A stretch of DNA of 64,000 nucleotides, taken from NCBI RefSeq assembly GCF_006517625.1, contig NZ_VHQI01000004.1:142771-206770 (forward strand), read 5' to 3'. The notes beneath the pieces are model-generated. The model was not told the DNA's origin. It saw only the letters and a list, made by a program, of their open reading frames with translations, and did not search any database. This DNA is from Mixta tenebrionis. Lineage in GTDB: Bacteria > Pseudomonadota > Gammaproteobacteria > Enterobacterales > Enterobacteriaceae. Position 1 is the stretch's first letter. Every line of letters starts with the position of its first letter. Below, piece by piece: positions 55,645 through 64,000 of the stretch. A program made the translations under genes and the position numbers.

Positions 55645-56329
55645 TATCTGGTGGTCGCTGCCGCTGACGCTGGCGGTCTTTTTTGCCGCCCGTCGGCTGG
55701 CGGCGCGGGTAAAAATTTCGCTGCTCAATCCGCTGCTGATTTCGATGGCGGTGATTATTCCGCTGCTGCTGCTGATCAATATGCCCTACGCCCGCTATTT
55801 TCAGGGCAGTGAAGTGCTTAACCATCTGCTGCAGCCTTCGGTAGTGGCGCTGGCGCTGCCGCTGTATGAACAGCTGCACCAGATTCGCGCGCGCTGGAAA
55901 TCGATTATCAGCATCTGTTTTATCGGCAGCGTGACCGCGATGATTTCCGGCACCGCCATTGCGCTGTGGCTGGGCGCCACGCCGGAAATCGCCGCTACTA
56001 TTATGCCGAAATCGGTCACCACGCCGATCGCGATGGCCGTTTCCGCTTCGCTGCACGGCATCCCGGCGATTAGCGCCATCTGCGTGCTGATGGCGGGCGT
56101 GCTGGGCGCGGTATTCGGCCATATGCTGCTGAACCTGCTGCGGATAAAGACCAAAGCCTCGCGCGGGCTGGCGATCGGCAACGCGTCACATGCGCTTGGT
56201 ACCGCGCGCTGCGCCGAGCTCGATTTTCAGGAGGGCGCCTTCAGTTCGCTGGCGCTGGTGCTGTGCGGCATTATCACCTCGCTGCTGGCGCCATTTCTCT
56301 TTCCGCTGCTGCTGAAGCTGTTCGCTTAA
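55637..56329 (+). CDS. yohK: YohK, CidB/LrgB family membrane protein
   Basis: 230 residues (E. coli 231), about seven helices, with the LrgB signature [18 protein letters not shown] (about 124-141) and [19 protein letters not shown] 55637 within the end of yohJ gives the proper N-terminus; a longer frame back to 55529 is only overlap. Paired with YohJ in a two-gene unit. Confidence 0.92.
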   Translation: MSDIWWSLPLTLAVFFAARRLAARVKISLLNPLLISMAVIIPLLLLINMPYARYFQGSEVLNHLLQPSVVALALPLYEQLHQIRARWKSIISICFIGSVTAMISGTAIALWLGATPEIAATIMPKSVTTPIAMAVSASLHGIPAISAICVLMAGVLGAVFGHMLLNLLRIKTKASRGLAIGNASHALGTARCAELDFQEGAFSSLALVLCGIITSLLAPFLFPLLLKLFA

Positions 56330-56348
56330 CGCGCACGGTGAGGCTAAA

Positions 56349-56451
56349 TTTTGCGATAGATCGCGCAATTTGTAATTTCATTTCATGCCTTGCATTGCTG
56401 TAGCGATAGAGATCACATATAACCCGGCAATGGCGCTTTACAATTTGGGGC
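56349..56451 (+). promoter_or_regulatory. cdd promoter with two CRP sites and CytR-like element
   Basis: CRP2: TGCGA-N6-GCGCA (56352-56367). CRP1: AGCGA-N6-TCACA (56402-56417). Centres are 50 bases apart. A -10 TACAAT (56439-56444) puts the start at about 56451, exactly 41.5 bases after the CRP1 centre. TTGCATTG between the sites resembles a CytR octamer. This matches the known E. coli cdd control by CRP and CytR. Confidence 0.75.
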
Positions 56452-56476
56452 CGGACCCCGTAATAAGAGGCATGCA

Positions 56477-57367
56477 ATGCATTCACGTTTTCGCCCGGCT
56501 TTTGCCGGTTTAGCGGCCGATCTACAGGCTGCGCTTCTTCCAGTGCTTGAGGCTGAGGATTTCGCCGCCTTTTTTACCCCCGCCCAGGTTAACGCTCTCT
56601 GCCAACAGAGCGGATTAGATGAAAATGCGCTGGCGCTGGCGCTGCTGCCGTTGGCCGCCGCCTGCGCCGTTACGCCGATGTCGCAGTTCAACGTCGGCGC
56701 CATCGCCCGCGGCCGCAGCGGCCACTGGTATTTCGGCGCCAACATGGAATTTACCGGTACGGATATGCAGCAAACCGTGCATGCCGAGCAGAGCGCGGTC
56801 GCCCATGCCTGGCTACGCGGCGAAAGCGGTCTGGAGGTCATCACCGTAAACTACACGCCCTGCGGCCACTGCCGCCAGTTTATGAATGAGCTGAACAGCG
56901 GCACGGCGCTGCGCATCAGCCTGCCGAATCGCCCGGTTGCGACGCTGGCGGACTATCTGCCCGACGCCTTCGGCCCGCGCGACTTAAATATCACCGCGCT
57001 GGTGATGGATAAGGTCGATCACGGCTATCGCCTGAGCGGCGATGCGTTGACGCAGATGGCGATCGCCGCCGCTAATCGCAGCCACGCCCCCTACAGTCAG
57101 GCCCACAGCGGCGTCGCGCTGCAAACCGCCAGCGGCGCCTGCTATCAGGGCGGCTATATCGAAAACGCCGCTTTTAATCCCAGTCTGCCTCCGCTACAGG
57201 CGGCGCTGATTCTGCTCAATATGCATGGCGAAAGCTGCCAGCAAATTACCCGCGCCGTACTGGCGGAAAGCGACGAGGCGCGCCTGAGCCAGCTGCCCGC
57301 CGCCGCCGCTACGCTACGAGCGCTCGGCTGCCGCCAGCTGGAGCAGGTTGCACTGCAAAAAGCGTAG
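56477..57367 (+). CDS. cdd: Cdd, cytidine deaminase
   Basis: Deaminates cytidine and deoxycytidine in pyrimidine salvage. 296 residues (E. coli 294), homodimeric two-domain type. Catalytic zinc site: [10 protein letters not shown] (about 102-111) and [13 protein letters not shown] with the two zinc cysteines. The C-terminal domain is the inactive repeat ([15 protein letters not shown]). SD AAGAGG precedes ATG 56477. Same neighbourhood (yohK-cdd) as in E. coli. Confidence 0.96.
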   Translation: MHSRFRPAFAGLAADLQAALLPVLEAEDFAAFFTPAQVNALCQQSGLDENALALALLPLAAACAVTPMSQFNVGAIARGRSGHWYFGANMEFTGTDMQQTVHAEQSAVAHAWLRGESGLEVITVNYTPCGHCRQFMNELNSGTALRISLPNRPVATLADYLPDAFGPRDLNITALVMDKVDHGYRLSGDALTQMAIAAANRSHAPYSQAHSGVALQTASGACYQGGYIENAAFNPSLPPLQAALILLNMHGESCQQITRAVLAESDEARLSQLPAAAATLRALGCRQLEQVALQKA

Positions 57368-57410
57368 CCTGACAGCCGGTTACCCATGCCGCCCGCTAAA
57401 AAAATTTACG

Positions 57411-57438
57411 GCTTTTGTTATCAGACGTTAACAAAAGC
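57411..57438 (+). other. Perfect inverted repeat upstream of maeA
   Basis: GCTTTTGTTA (57411-57420) and TAACAAAAGC (57429-57438) around TCAGACGT. Without a T-run it could be an operator or the cdd 3' end. Confidence 0.45.
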
Positions 57439-57493
57439 TGTACTTCTGCGAGAATATTCTTAGGATCGTGGCACACCCTGTTGTCATAAAAAC

Positions 57494-57525
57494 ACAGGTC
57501 ACTTCCCCGAAGAGAAGGTGCCTGT
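57494..57525 (+). other. Leader hairpin of maeA
   Basis: ACAGG with CCTGT and CACTTC with GAAGGTG (one bulge) form a stem-loop ending just before the maeA SD (GGAG). It might affect translation; this is inference. Confidence 0.4.
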
Positions 57526-57543
57526 AACCGGAGCAAACGCCGC

Positions 57544-59241
57544 ATGGAACTCGATTACGAAAGTAAACGTCCGCTTTATATCCCTTACGCCGGCCCTATC
57601 CTGCTGGAATTTCCCCTGCTGAATAAAGGCAGCGCCTTCACCGTTGAAGAACGCAACGAATTCAACCTTAACGGCCTGCTGCCGGAAACGGTGGAAACCA
57701 TTGAAGAGCAGGCTGAACGCGCCTGGCGCCAGTTTCAGGATTTTAAAAACAATAACGATAAGCATGTCTACCTGCGCAATATCCAGGATACCAACGAAAC
57801 GCTGTTTTATCGTCTGCTCGACAATCATCTTGAAGAGATGATGCCGATTATCTATACGCCGACGGTCGGCGCCGCCTGTGAACACTTCTCTGAAATCTAC
57901 CGACGCGCCCGCGGCCTGTTTATCTCCTGGTCGAATCGCGCCAACATCGAAGATATGCTGCAAAACGCCACCAAGCAGAACGTGAAGGTGATTGTCGTCA
58001 CCGATGGCGAACGTATTCTCGGCCTTGGCGATCAGGGCATCGGCGGTATGGGGATTCCAATCGGCAAGCTGTCGCTCTACACCGCCTGCGGCGGCATCAG
58101 CCCGGCCTATACCCTGCCGGTAGTGCTGGATGTCGGCACCAATAACCAGCAGCTGCTGAACGATCCGCTCTACATGGGCTGGCGTCATCCGCGCATTACC
58201 GGCGAAGAGTATGAACGCTTTGTCGATGAGTTTATCCAGGCGGTGCGCAGCCGCTGGCCGAACGTGCTGCTGCAGTTTGAAGATTTTGCGCAGAAAAACG
58301 CCATGCCGCTGCTGGAGCGCTACCGCAACGAGCTGTGCTGCTTCAACGATGATATTCAGGGCACCGCCGCCGTCACGCTCGGCACGCTGATAGCCGCCAG
58401 CCGCGCGGCGGGCAGCCGTCTGCGCGATCGGAAAGTAGTATTCCTGGGCGCAGGTTCCGCCGGCTGCGGCATCGCCGAACAGATTATCGCCCAGATGAAA
58501 TCGGAAGGGCTGAGCGATGAAGAAGCGCGCGCCAAAGTCTTTATGGTTGACCGCTTCGGCCTGCTGACCGACAAGCTGCCGAACCTGCTCGGCTTCCAGA
58601 GCAAGCTGGTGCAGAAGAGCGAAAACCTCGCCGGCTGGCATTTATCCAGCGATGCGATTTCGCTGATGGACGTGGTACGCAACGCCAAACCCGATATTTT
58701 AATCGGCGTTTCCGGCCAGCCGGGGCTGTTCAGCGAAGAGATTATCCGCGAAATGCATCGTCACTGCGCGCGTCCCATCGTTATGCCGCTTTCTAACCCC
58801 ACCTCACGCGTGGAAGCCACTCCGGCGGATATCCTCGCCTGGACCGACGGCGCCGCGCTGGTCGCGACCGGCAGCCCCTTCGCCCCGGTAAGCTGGCAGG
58901 GTAAAACCTATCCCATCGCCCAGTGTAACAACGCCTATATTTTCCCCGGCATCGGCCTGGGGGTGATCGCCTCCGGCGCGACCCGCGTTACCGACAGTAT
59001 GCTGATGGCGGCCAGCCGGGCGCTGGCGGAATGCTCGCCGCTGGTAAACGATGGCGCAGGCCCGGTGCTGCCGGAAATTAAGGATATTCAGGGCGTCTCC
59101 AAAGTGATCGCCATGGCGGTTGGCAAAGCGGCGCAGCTGGCGGGCGTGGCGGTGGTCACCTCAGAAGATGTGCTGTCGCGAGCGATCGCCAACAACTTCT
59201 GGCTGCCGCAGTATCGTAACTATCGCCGCACCTCTATTTAG
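57544..59241 (+). CDS. maeA: MaeA (SfcA), NAD-dependent malic enzyme
   Basis: Oxidatively decarboxylates malate to pyruvate. 565 residues, equal to E. coli MaeA. Malic-enzyme signature around [14 protein letters not shown], catalytic Tyr in [13 protein letters not shown], metal-site [22 protein letters not shown], and NAD loop [15 protein letters not shown] (about 302-316). SD GGAG precedes ATG 57544. In E. coli maeA lies elsewhere, so its place between cdd and sanA is a local rearrangement. Confidence 0.95.
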   Translation: MELDYESKRPLYIPYAGPILLEFPLLNKGSAFTVEERNEFNLNGLLPETVETIEEQAERAWRQFQDFKNNNDKHVYLRNIQDTNETLFYRLLDNHLEEMMPIIYTPTVGAACEHFSEIYRRARGLFISWSNRANIEDMLQNATKQNVKVIVVTDGERILGLGDQGIGGMGIPIGKLSLYTACGGISPAYTLPVVLDVGTNNQQLLNDPLYMGWRHPRITGEEYERFVDEFIQAVRSRWPNVLLQFEDFAQKNAMPLLERYRNELCCFNDDIQGTAAVTLGTLIAASRAAGSRLRDRKVVFLGAGSAGCGIAEQIIAQMKSEGLSDEEARAKVFMVDRFGLLTDKLPNLLGFQSKLVQKSENLAGWHLSSDAISLMDVVRNAKPDILIGVSGQPGLFSEEIIREMHRHCARPIVMPLSNPTSRVEATPADILAWTDGAALVATGSPFAPVSWQGKTYPIAQCNNAYIFPGIGLGVIASGATRVTDSMLMAASRALAECSPLVNDGAGPVLPEIKDIQGVSKVIAMAVGKAAQLAGVAVVTSEDVLSRAIANNFWLPQYRNYRRTSI

Positions 59242-60099
<858 letters not shown>

Positions 60100-60103
60100 C
60101 CGT

Positions 60104-60133
60104 AAAAAAGCCGACGCAGGGTCGGCTTGTTAT
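60104..60133. terminator. Bidirectional terminator between sanA and mglC
   Basis: AAGCCGAC (60108-60115), loop GCAGG, GTCGGCTT (60121-60128). The A-run to the left gives six U residues for the minus-strand mgl transcript; the plus side has only TTGTTATTT. Confidence 0.85.
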
Positions 60134-60171
60134 TTAGCGAACGGGGTGCAGGCTGGGCCGCCCGCGCCCTG

Positions 60172-61182
60172 TTACTTTTTACGCGAGTATTTCAGCGAAT
60201 CCAGCGCCACGGCGAAAATGATAATGCCGCCCTTGATAATGTACTGCCAGTAAGGGTTGACGCCGATATAGGTGAGGCCGTAGTTGATTACGGTAAAGAT
60301 CAGCACCCCGGTCACCACGCCCGCCACCGTACCGACGCCGCCGGCGAAGGAGACGCCGCCCACCACGCAGGCGGCGATGGCGTCCAGCTCATACATAAAG
60401 CCCAGGTTGTTGGTGGCGCTGCCGATGCGCCCCGCTTCCAGCATGCCGCCAAAAGCGTAGAACACGCCGGAGAGCGCATAGATCAGGATCAGGTTCAGCG
60501 GAACGTTAACGCCGGAGACCTTCGCCGCCTCCGGGTTGCCGCCGATAGCGAAAATATTTTTCCCGAAGCGCGTTTTATTCCACAGGATCCAGACAAACAC
60601 GATGGCAATCAACGCATAAAAGGTGATGTAGGAGAGCTTGAAATCGCCAAAGCGCAGGAAGCCCTGAGCGAAGGTTGAAAAGCCCGTATCAAAACCGGCA
60701 ATCGGCGACGCGCCGACATAATCATAGTAGAGCGAGTTGATGCCGTAGACGATGATCATGGTGCCCAGGGTGGTAATAAAGGGCGTCACCTTCAGATAAG
60801 CGATAATAACGCCGTTCAGCAGGCCGATCAGGCCGCCAATAATGCACACCGTCAGGATCACCAGCGGGATAGGCACGGTATCCAGCTGCGGAAACACCTT
60901 ATTAGCGTTGTCCATCGCCTGCAGCATGGTTGCCGCTACTACCGCCGCCAGCCCCACCTGCCGTCCGGCAGAGAGGTCAGTGCCCTGGGTAACAATCAGC
61001 CCGGCGACGCCCAGCGCGATAATAATACGCACCGAGGACTGGGTCAGAATATTACTCAGGTTCATTAAGCTGAGGAAGGTGGGGTCCTGGAAAATAATAA
61101 TCGCTAACAGCACCAGCAAAACAACATAGATGCCGCCCTCTTTCAACCAGGTCAGCGCATTCTTTTTCGTTGTAGCTTTCAT
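60172..61182 (-). CDS. mglC: MglC, galactose/methyl-galactoside ABC permease
   Basis: 336 residues (E. coli 336), about ten helices. RbsC/MglC markers: GLIVTQGTDLSAGRQVGLAA, NKTRFGKNIFAIGGNPEAAKVSGV and CVVGGVSFAGGVGTVAGVVTG. Third gene of mglBAC; 20 bases separate it from mglA. Confidence 0.96.
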   Translation of the reverse strand: MKATTKKNALTWLKEGGIYVVLLVLLAIIIFQDPTFLSLMNLSNILTQSSVRIIIALGVAGLIVTQGTDLSAGRQVGLAAVVAATMLQAMDNANKVFPQLDTVPIPLVILTVCIIGGLIGLLNGVIIAYLKVTPFITTLGTMIIVYGINSLYYDYVGASPIAGFDTGFSTFAQGFLRFGDFKLSYITFYALIAIVFVWILWNKTRFGKNIFAIGGNPEAAKVSGVNVPLNLILIYALSGVFYAFGGMLEAGRIGSATNNLGFMYELDAIAACVVGGVSFAGGVGTVAGVVTGVLIFTVINYGLTYIGVNPYWQYIIKGGIIIFAVALDSLKYSRKK

Positions 61183-61202
61183 GGTAAACAGCCCTTACAT
61201 CA

Positions 61203-62723
61203 TTAAAGGTGTAACGACGCTAAACGTAATATTTCGTTTTGCGTGGTGTTTTTCGTTTCGACAATACCGGCGACAAGACCATTGCTCATCACCAGAATTC
61301 TGTCGGTAATTCCCAGCAGCTCCGGCATTTCAGACGAGATAATAATGATCCCCTTTTCGCGCTTCGCCAGTTCAGCAATCAGCTGATAAATTTCAAACTT
61401 GGCGCCTACGTCAATGCCGCGCGTGGGTTCATCCAGCATTAATATTTCCGGCTGGGTAAGCAGCCAGCGCCCGATAATAACTTTTTGCTGGTTGCCGCCG
61501 GAAAGCGATCCAATAGAGGTATGGTGCCCCGGCGTTTTTACCCGCATGGCGTCAATCACCCATTGGGTATCGCTTTTCATCCGCCGGTTATCCAGCAGGC
61601 CGAGCTTATTTTTATACTGGCGAATATTTGAAATCAGCGAGTTAAAACCGATATCCAGATAAGCGTAAATACCCGTCGAGCGGCGCTCCTCCGTGACTAA
61701 AGCAAAGCCGTGATTAATCGCTTCATTGGCGCTGTGGTTATTAATCGCCTTGCCGTGCAGTTTAATGGTGCCGCTCGCCTTTTCACGAATGCCGAACAGG
61801 GTTTCGACAATATCGGTACGTTTGGCGCCCACCAGCCCGGCGATGCCGAGAATTTCCCCTTTATGCAGATCGAAGGAGATATCGCGAATTGAGGGCTGAC
61901 GCAGCGAGGTAAGGCCGCGTACCTCCAGAATCACCTCGCCCGGCACGTTGGTTTTGTCCGGGAAGCGCTGATTCAGGGAGCGGCCCACCATCATAGCGAT
62001 GATCTTATCCATATCCAGCCCTTCCAGCGGCTGGGTAGCAATCCACTGGCCGTCGCGCAGAATGGTAATTTCATCGCACAGCTGGAAAATTTCTTCCATC
62101 TTATGCGAGATATAAACGATGCCGCAGCCGCGATCTTTTAGCTTACGGATAATGGTAAACAGATGGTTTACCTCTTTTTCCGTCAGCGACGAGGTCGGCT
62201 CATCCATAATGACGATTTTAGCGTCATAAGAAAACGCCTTGGCGATCTCCACCATCTGCATTTGCGAAACCGACAGCTGCGCCACTTTATCGCGCGGATC
62301 GATATCGATATCCAGCTCGTCAAAAATAGCTTTGGTAGCGCGATACATTTTATCGTGATCGACAAACAGCCCTTTTTTCGGATAACGTCCCAGCCACATG
62401 TTATCCATTACCGAGCGCTGCAGTACCAGGTTTAATTCCTGGTGCACCATGGAAACGCCATTTTCCAGCGCCTCTTTCGCGCTTTTAAAATTAACTTCTC
62501 TCCCCTGAAAAAGAATCGATCCGCTGTCTTTACTGTAAATGCCAAACAGGCATTTTAATAAGGTGGATTTCCCCGCGCCGTTCTCCCCCATTAGCGCGTG
62601 CACGGAATGCGGCCGGACTTTCAGGTTAACATTGTCCAAAGCCTTCACGCCGGGAAATGACTTACTGACATGCGTCATCTCCAGCAGGAACTCTTGCTGC
62701 TGTGTACGGTTTTCGCTGGCCAT
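61203..62723 (-). CDS. mglA: MglA, galactose/methyl-galactoside ABC ATPase
   Basis: 506 residues (E. coli 506), two fused ATPase domains. Domain 1 Walker [13 protein letters not shown], Walker [12 protein letters not shown]. Domain 2 degenerate Walker [11 protein letters not shown], signature [12 protein letters not shown] and Walker [13 protein letters not shown]. It energises uptake with MglC. Confidence 0.97.
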   Translation of the reverse strand: MASENRTQQQEFLLEMTHVSKSFPGVKALDNVNLKVRPHSVHALMGENGAGKSTLLKCLFGIYSKDSGSILFQGREVNFKSAKEALENGVSMVHQELNLVLQRSVMDNMWLGRYPKKGLFVDHDKMYRATKAIFDELDIDIDPRDKVAQLSVSQMQMVEIAKAFSYDAKIVIMDEPTSSLTEKEVNHLFTIIRKLKDRGCGIVYISHKMEEIFQLCDEITILRDGQWIATQPLEGLDMDKIIAMMVGRSLNQRFPDKTNVPGEVILEVRGLTSLRQPSIRDISFDLHKGEILGIAGLVGAKRTDIVETLFGIREKASGTIKLHGKAINNHSANEAINHGFALVTEERRSTGIYAYLDIGFNSLISNIRQYKNKLGLLDNRRMKSDTQWVIDAMRVKTPGHHTSIGSLSGGNQQKVIIGRWLLTQPEILMLDEPTRGIDVGAKFEIYQLIAELAKREKGIIIISSEMPELLGITDRILVMSNGLVAGIVETKNTTQNEILRLASLHL

Positions 62724-62762
62724 AATTTACCTGGCTGAAAAGTGTCTGCGTCTGGCGAATAA

Positions 62763-62783
62763 GGGCGCGTTCGACACGCGCCC
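62763..62783 (-). other. Intercistronic hairpin between mglB and mglA
   Basis: GGGCGCGT, five-base loop, ACGCGCCC: perfect 8-bp stem just after the mglB stop, then TTATT on the minus strand. It likely protects mglB mRNA or attenuates mglAC. Confidence 0.65.
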
Positions 62784-62791
62784 GCATACCT

Positions 62792-63787
62792 TTATTTACT
62801 GAACTGAGAAAGGTTCTCTTTATCTACCGCCACGTAAGGAATACGAACGATTTTATTTTCCAGTTTGAAATTGGTGCCTTCGGCAGCCGGCTTGCCGGCG
62901 GCCAGGTTTTTCGCCAGTTCAAAAGTGGCTTTCGCCTGGTTGGCGCCGTCGTTCAGCACCGTACCGGCCATCGCGCCTGATTTCACCATTGCCAGCGCTT
63001 CCGGCAGCGCATCGACGCCGAATACCGGAATTGAGGATTTGTTATGCGCCTTCAGCGCTTCTACCGCGCCCATCGCCATCGCATCGTTGTTGGCGATCAC
63101 CACTTCAATCTTGTTGGCGTTCGGGCCGGAAAGCCAGGCATCCACTTTATCCTTCGCCTGCGCGGTATCCCACATCGCGGTATCCATCGCCAGCTGCTGC
63201 GTTTTAATGCCATCTTTATTCAGGGTATCGATCACATATTTGGTACGCGCTTCGGCGTCCGGGTGGCCCGGCTCCCCTTTCAGCAGCACAAACTGAATCT
63301 GCCCGTCTTTGTTCAGATCCCAGGCGGGCGTCGCCTTCCAGTGTTTCTCAATCAACTGGCCCTGGATCACGCCCGACTCTTTGGAATCGGTGCCGACATA
63401 GTAGGCTTTGTCATAGCTGGCCAGCACTTTAGCGTTCGGCTCTTTGTTGAAGAACACCACCGGCACGTCATTGCCGCGCGCCTTATCCAGCACCACGGCC
63501 GCCGCCGCCGGGTCTACCAGGTTGATTGCCAGCGCTTTGACGCCTTTCGCCAGCAGTACGTCGATCTGATCGTTCTGTTTGGACTGGTCGTTCTGCGAGT
63601 CGTTCATCAGCAGCTGCACGCCGCCAGCGGCCTGCGCGTCTTTCTCAATATCCTTACGCACCATCGACATAAAGTTATCGTCATATTTATAGATAGTGAC
63701 GCCAATGCGAGTATCTGCTGCGTGCGCCGTTGCGCCAAACATCATGCTGGCAACCAGGGCAGTGAGGGTGAAAACCTTCTTATTCAT
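62792..63787 (-). CDS. mglB: MglB, galactose/glucose-binding periplasmic protein
   Basis: 331 residues (E. coli 332) with a Sec signal peptide (cleavage after AHA, about residue 23). Identity to E. coli MglB is near-continuous: [47 protein letters not shown], calcium loop DLNKDGQIQ, and [17 protein letters not shown]. It delivers galactose/glucose to MglAC and to the Trg chemoreceptor (established). SD GGAGA precedes ATG 63787. Confidence 0.97.
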   Translation of the reverse strand: MNKKVFTLTALVASMMFGATAHAADTRIGVTIYKYDDNFMSMVRKDIEKDAQAAGGVQLLMNDSQNDQSKQNDQIDVLLAKGVKALAINLVDPAAAAVVLDKARGNDVPVVFFNKEPNAKVLASYDKAYYVGTDSKESGVIQGQLIEKHWKATPAWDLNKDGQIQFVLLKGEPGHPDAEARTKYVIDTLNKDGIKTQQLAMDTAMWDTAQAKDKVDAWLSGPNANKIEVVIANNDAMAMGAVEALKAHNKSSIPVFGVDALPEALAMVKSGAMAGTVLNDGANQAKATFELAKNLAAGKPAAEGTNFKLENKIVRIPYVAVDKENLSQFSK

Positions 63788-64000
63788 GGTATCTCCGGTT
63801 TTTACAGGGTCGTTCTGGGTCCGTTTCCTTCACCGGGGGCGAAGCAGCGGACAGGCAGTGAAAAAATCGGCTCAGGCGGGCGGTTAAGAAAACGTTACCC
63901 AAAGCCGATGGCTTGCTGACACAAAACCTGACTTCCCTGTGCGGTAACGCTTCCTGAGGGTGGTGACAAAATGTTACAAGGCGCGGCTAACCGGCTGCAT
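63788..64000 (-). promoter_or_regulatory. mgl promoter region, possible GalR/GalS operator
   Basis: Upstream of mglB. GCGGTAACGCTTCCTG (63941-63956) matches 8 of 12 fixed positions of the gal operator GTGKAANCGNTTNCAC, and a weaker copy lies near 63888-63903. No clear CRP site could be fixed by eye. The galS gene expected next is outside the window. Confidence 0.3.

Overview
The window reads as chromosomal DNA of an enterobacterium, most likely of the family Erwiniaceae (Pantoea/Mixta/Erwinia-like). Core proteins align closely with their Escherichia coli namesakes, the coding GC is high, and much of the gene order follows the E. coli 46-48 min region: dgcE, yegD, mdtABCD-baeSR, trhP, cyaR, yegS, thiD-thiM, mrp, metG, yohJK, cdd, sanA, mglCAB. 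The genus is inference; no rRNA or other marker is present.

Region 1 (1-18.7 kb) is conserved core. It holds the C-terminal part of the diguanylate cyclase DgcE, the Hsp70-like YegD, an aldo/keto reductase, and the MdtABC-MdtD-BaeSR envelope-stress efflux operon. It also holds the tRNA hydroxylation protein TrhP, the small RNA CyaR (not a protein gene, but clearly recognisable with its CRP site and terminator), and the lipid kinase YegS. Region 2 (18.8-26.2 kb) is an MHS-family transporter followed by an rspA-rspB-MFS-reductase-rspR sugar-acid cluster. Region 3 (26.2-28.0 kb) is thiM-thiD under a TPP riboswitch.

Region 4 (28.0-51.6 kb) is the accessory part, lying where E. coli has thiM to mrp. 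It starts with an AT-rich PAAR-domain toxin gene, a two-helix membrane immunity gene and a decayed second immunity copy. A sugar catabolic locus follows: split transketolase, SorC regulator, FGGY kinase, ribose-type ABC importer with a DUF2291 lipoprotein, and two SDR dehydrogenases. It is tied together by recurring TGAATA-N2-TATTCA palindromes and has a terminator-like hairpin in the transketolase leader. Then come mltB, a DUF333 lipoprotein, an ecotin with arginine in place of the P1 methionine, a TorY/TorZ-type N/S-oxide respiratory pair, a GNAT gene, an AT-rich patch with an unknown membrane protein, and an iron-dependent alcohol dehydrogenase.

Region 5 (51.6-64 kb) returns to core: mrp, metG, yohJK, cdd (with an E. 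coli-like double CRP promoter), maeA, sanA and mglBAC, which encodes the galactose/methyl-galactoside importer on the minus strand.

The most interesting items are the PAAR effector/immunity unit with its decayed duplicate, the sugar operon with a dedicated split transketolase and shared operators, the leader terminator inside that locus, and the altered ecotin reactive site.
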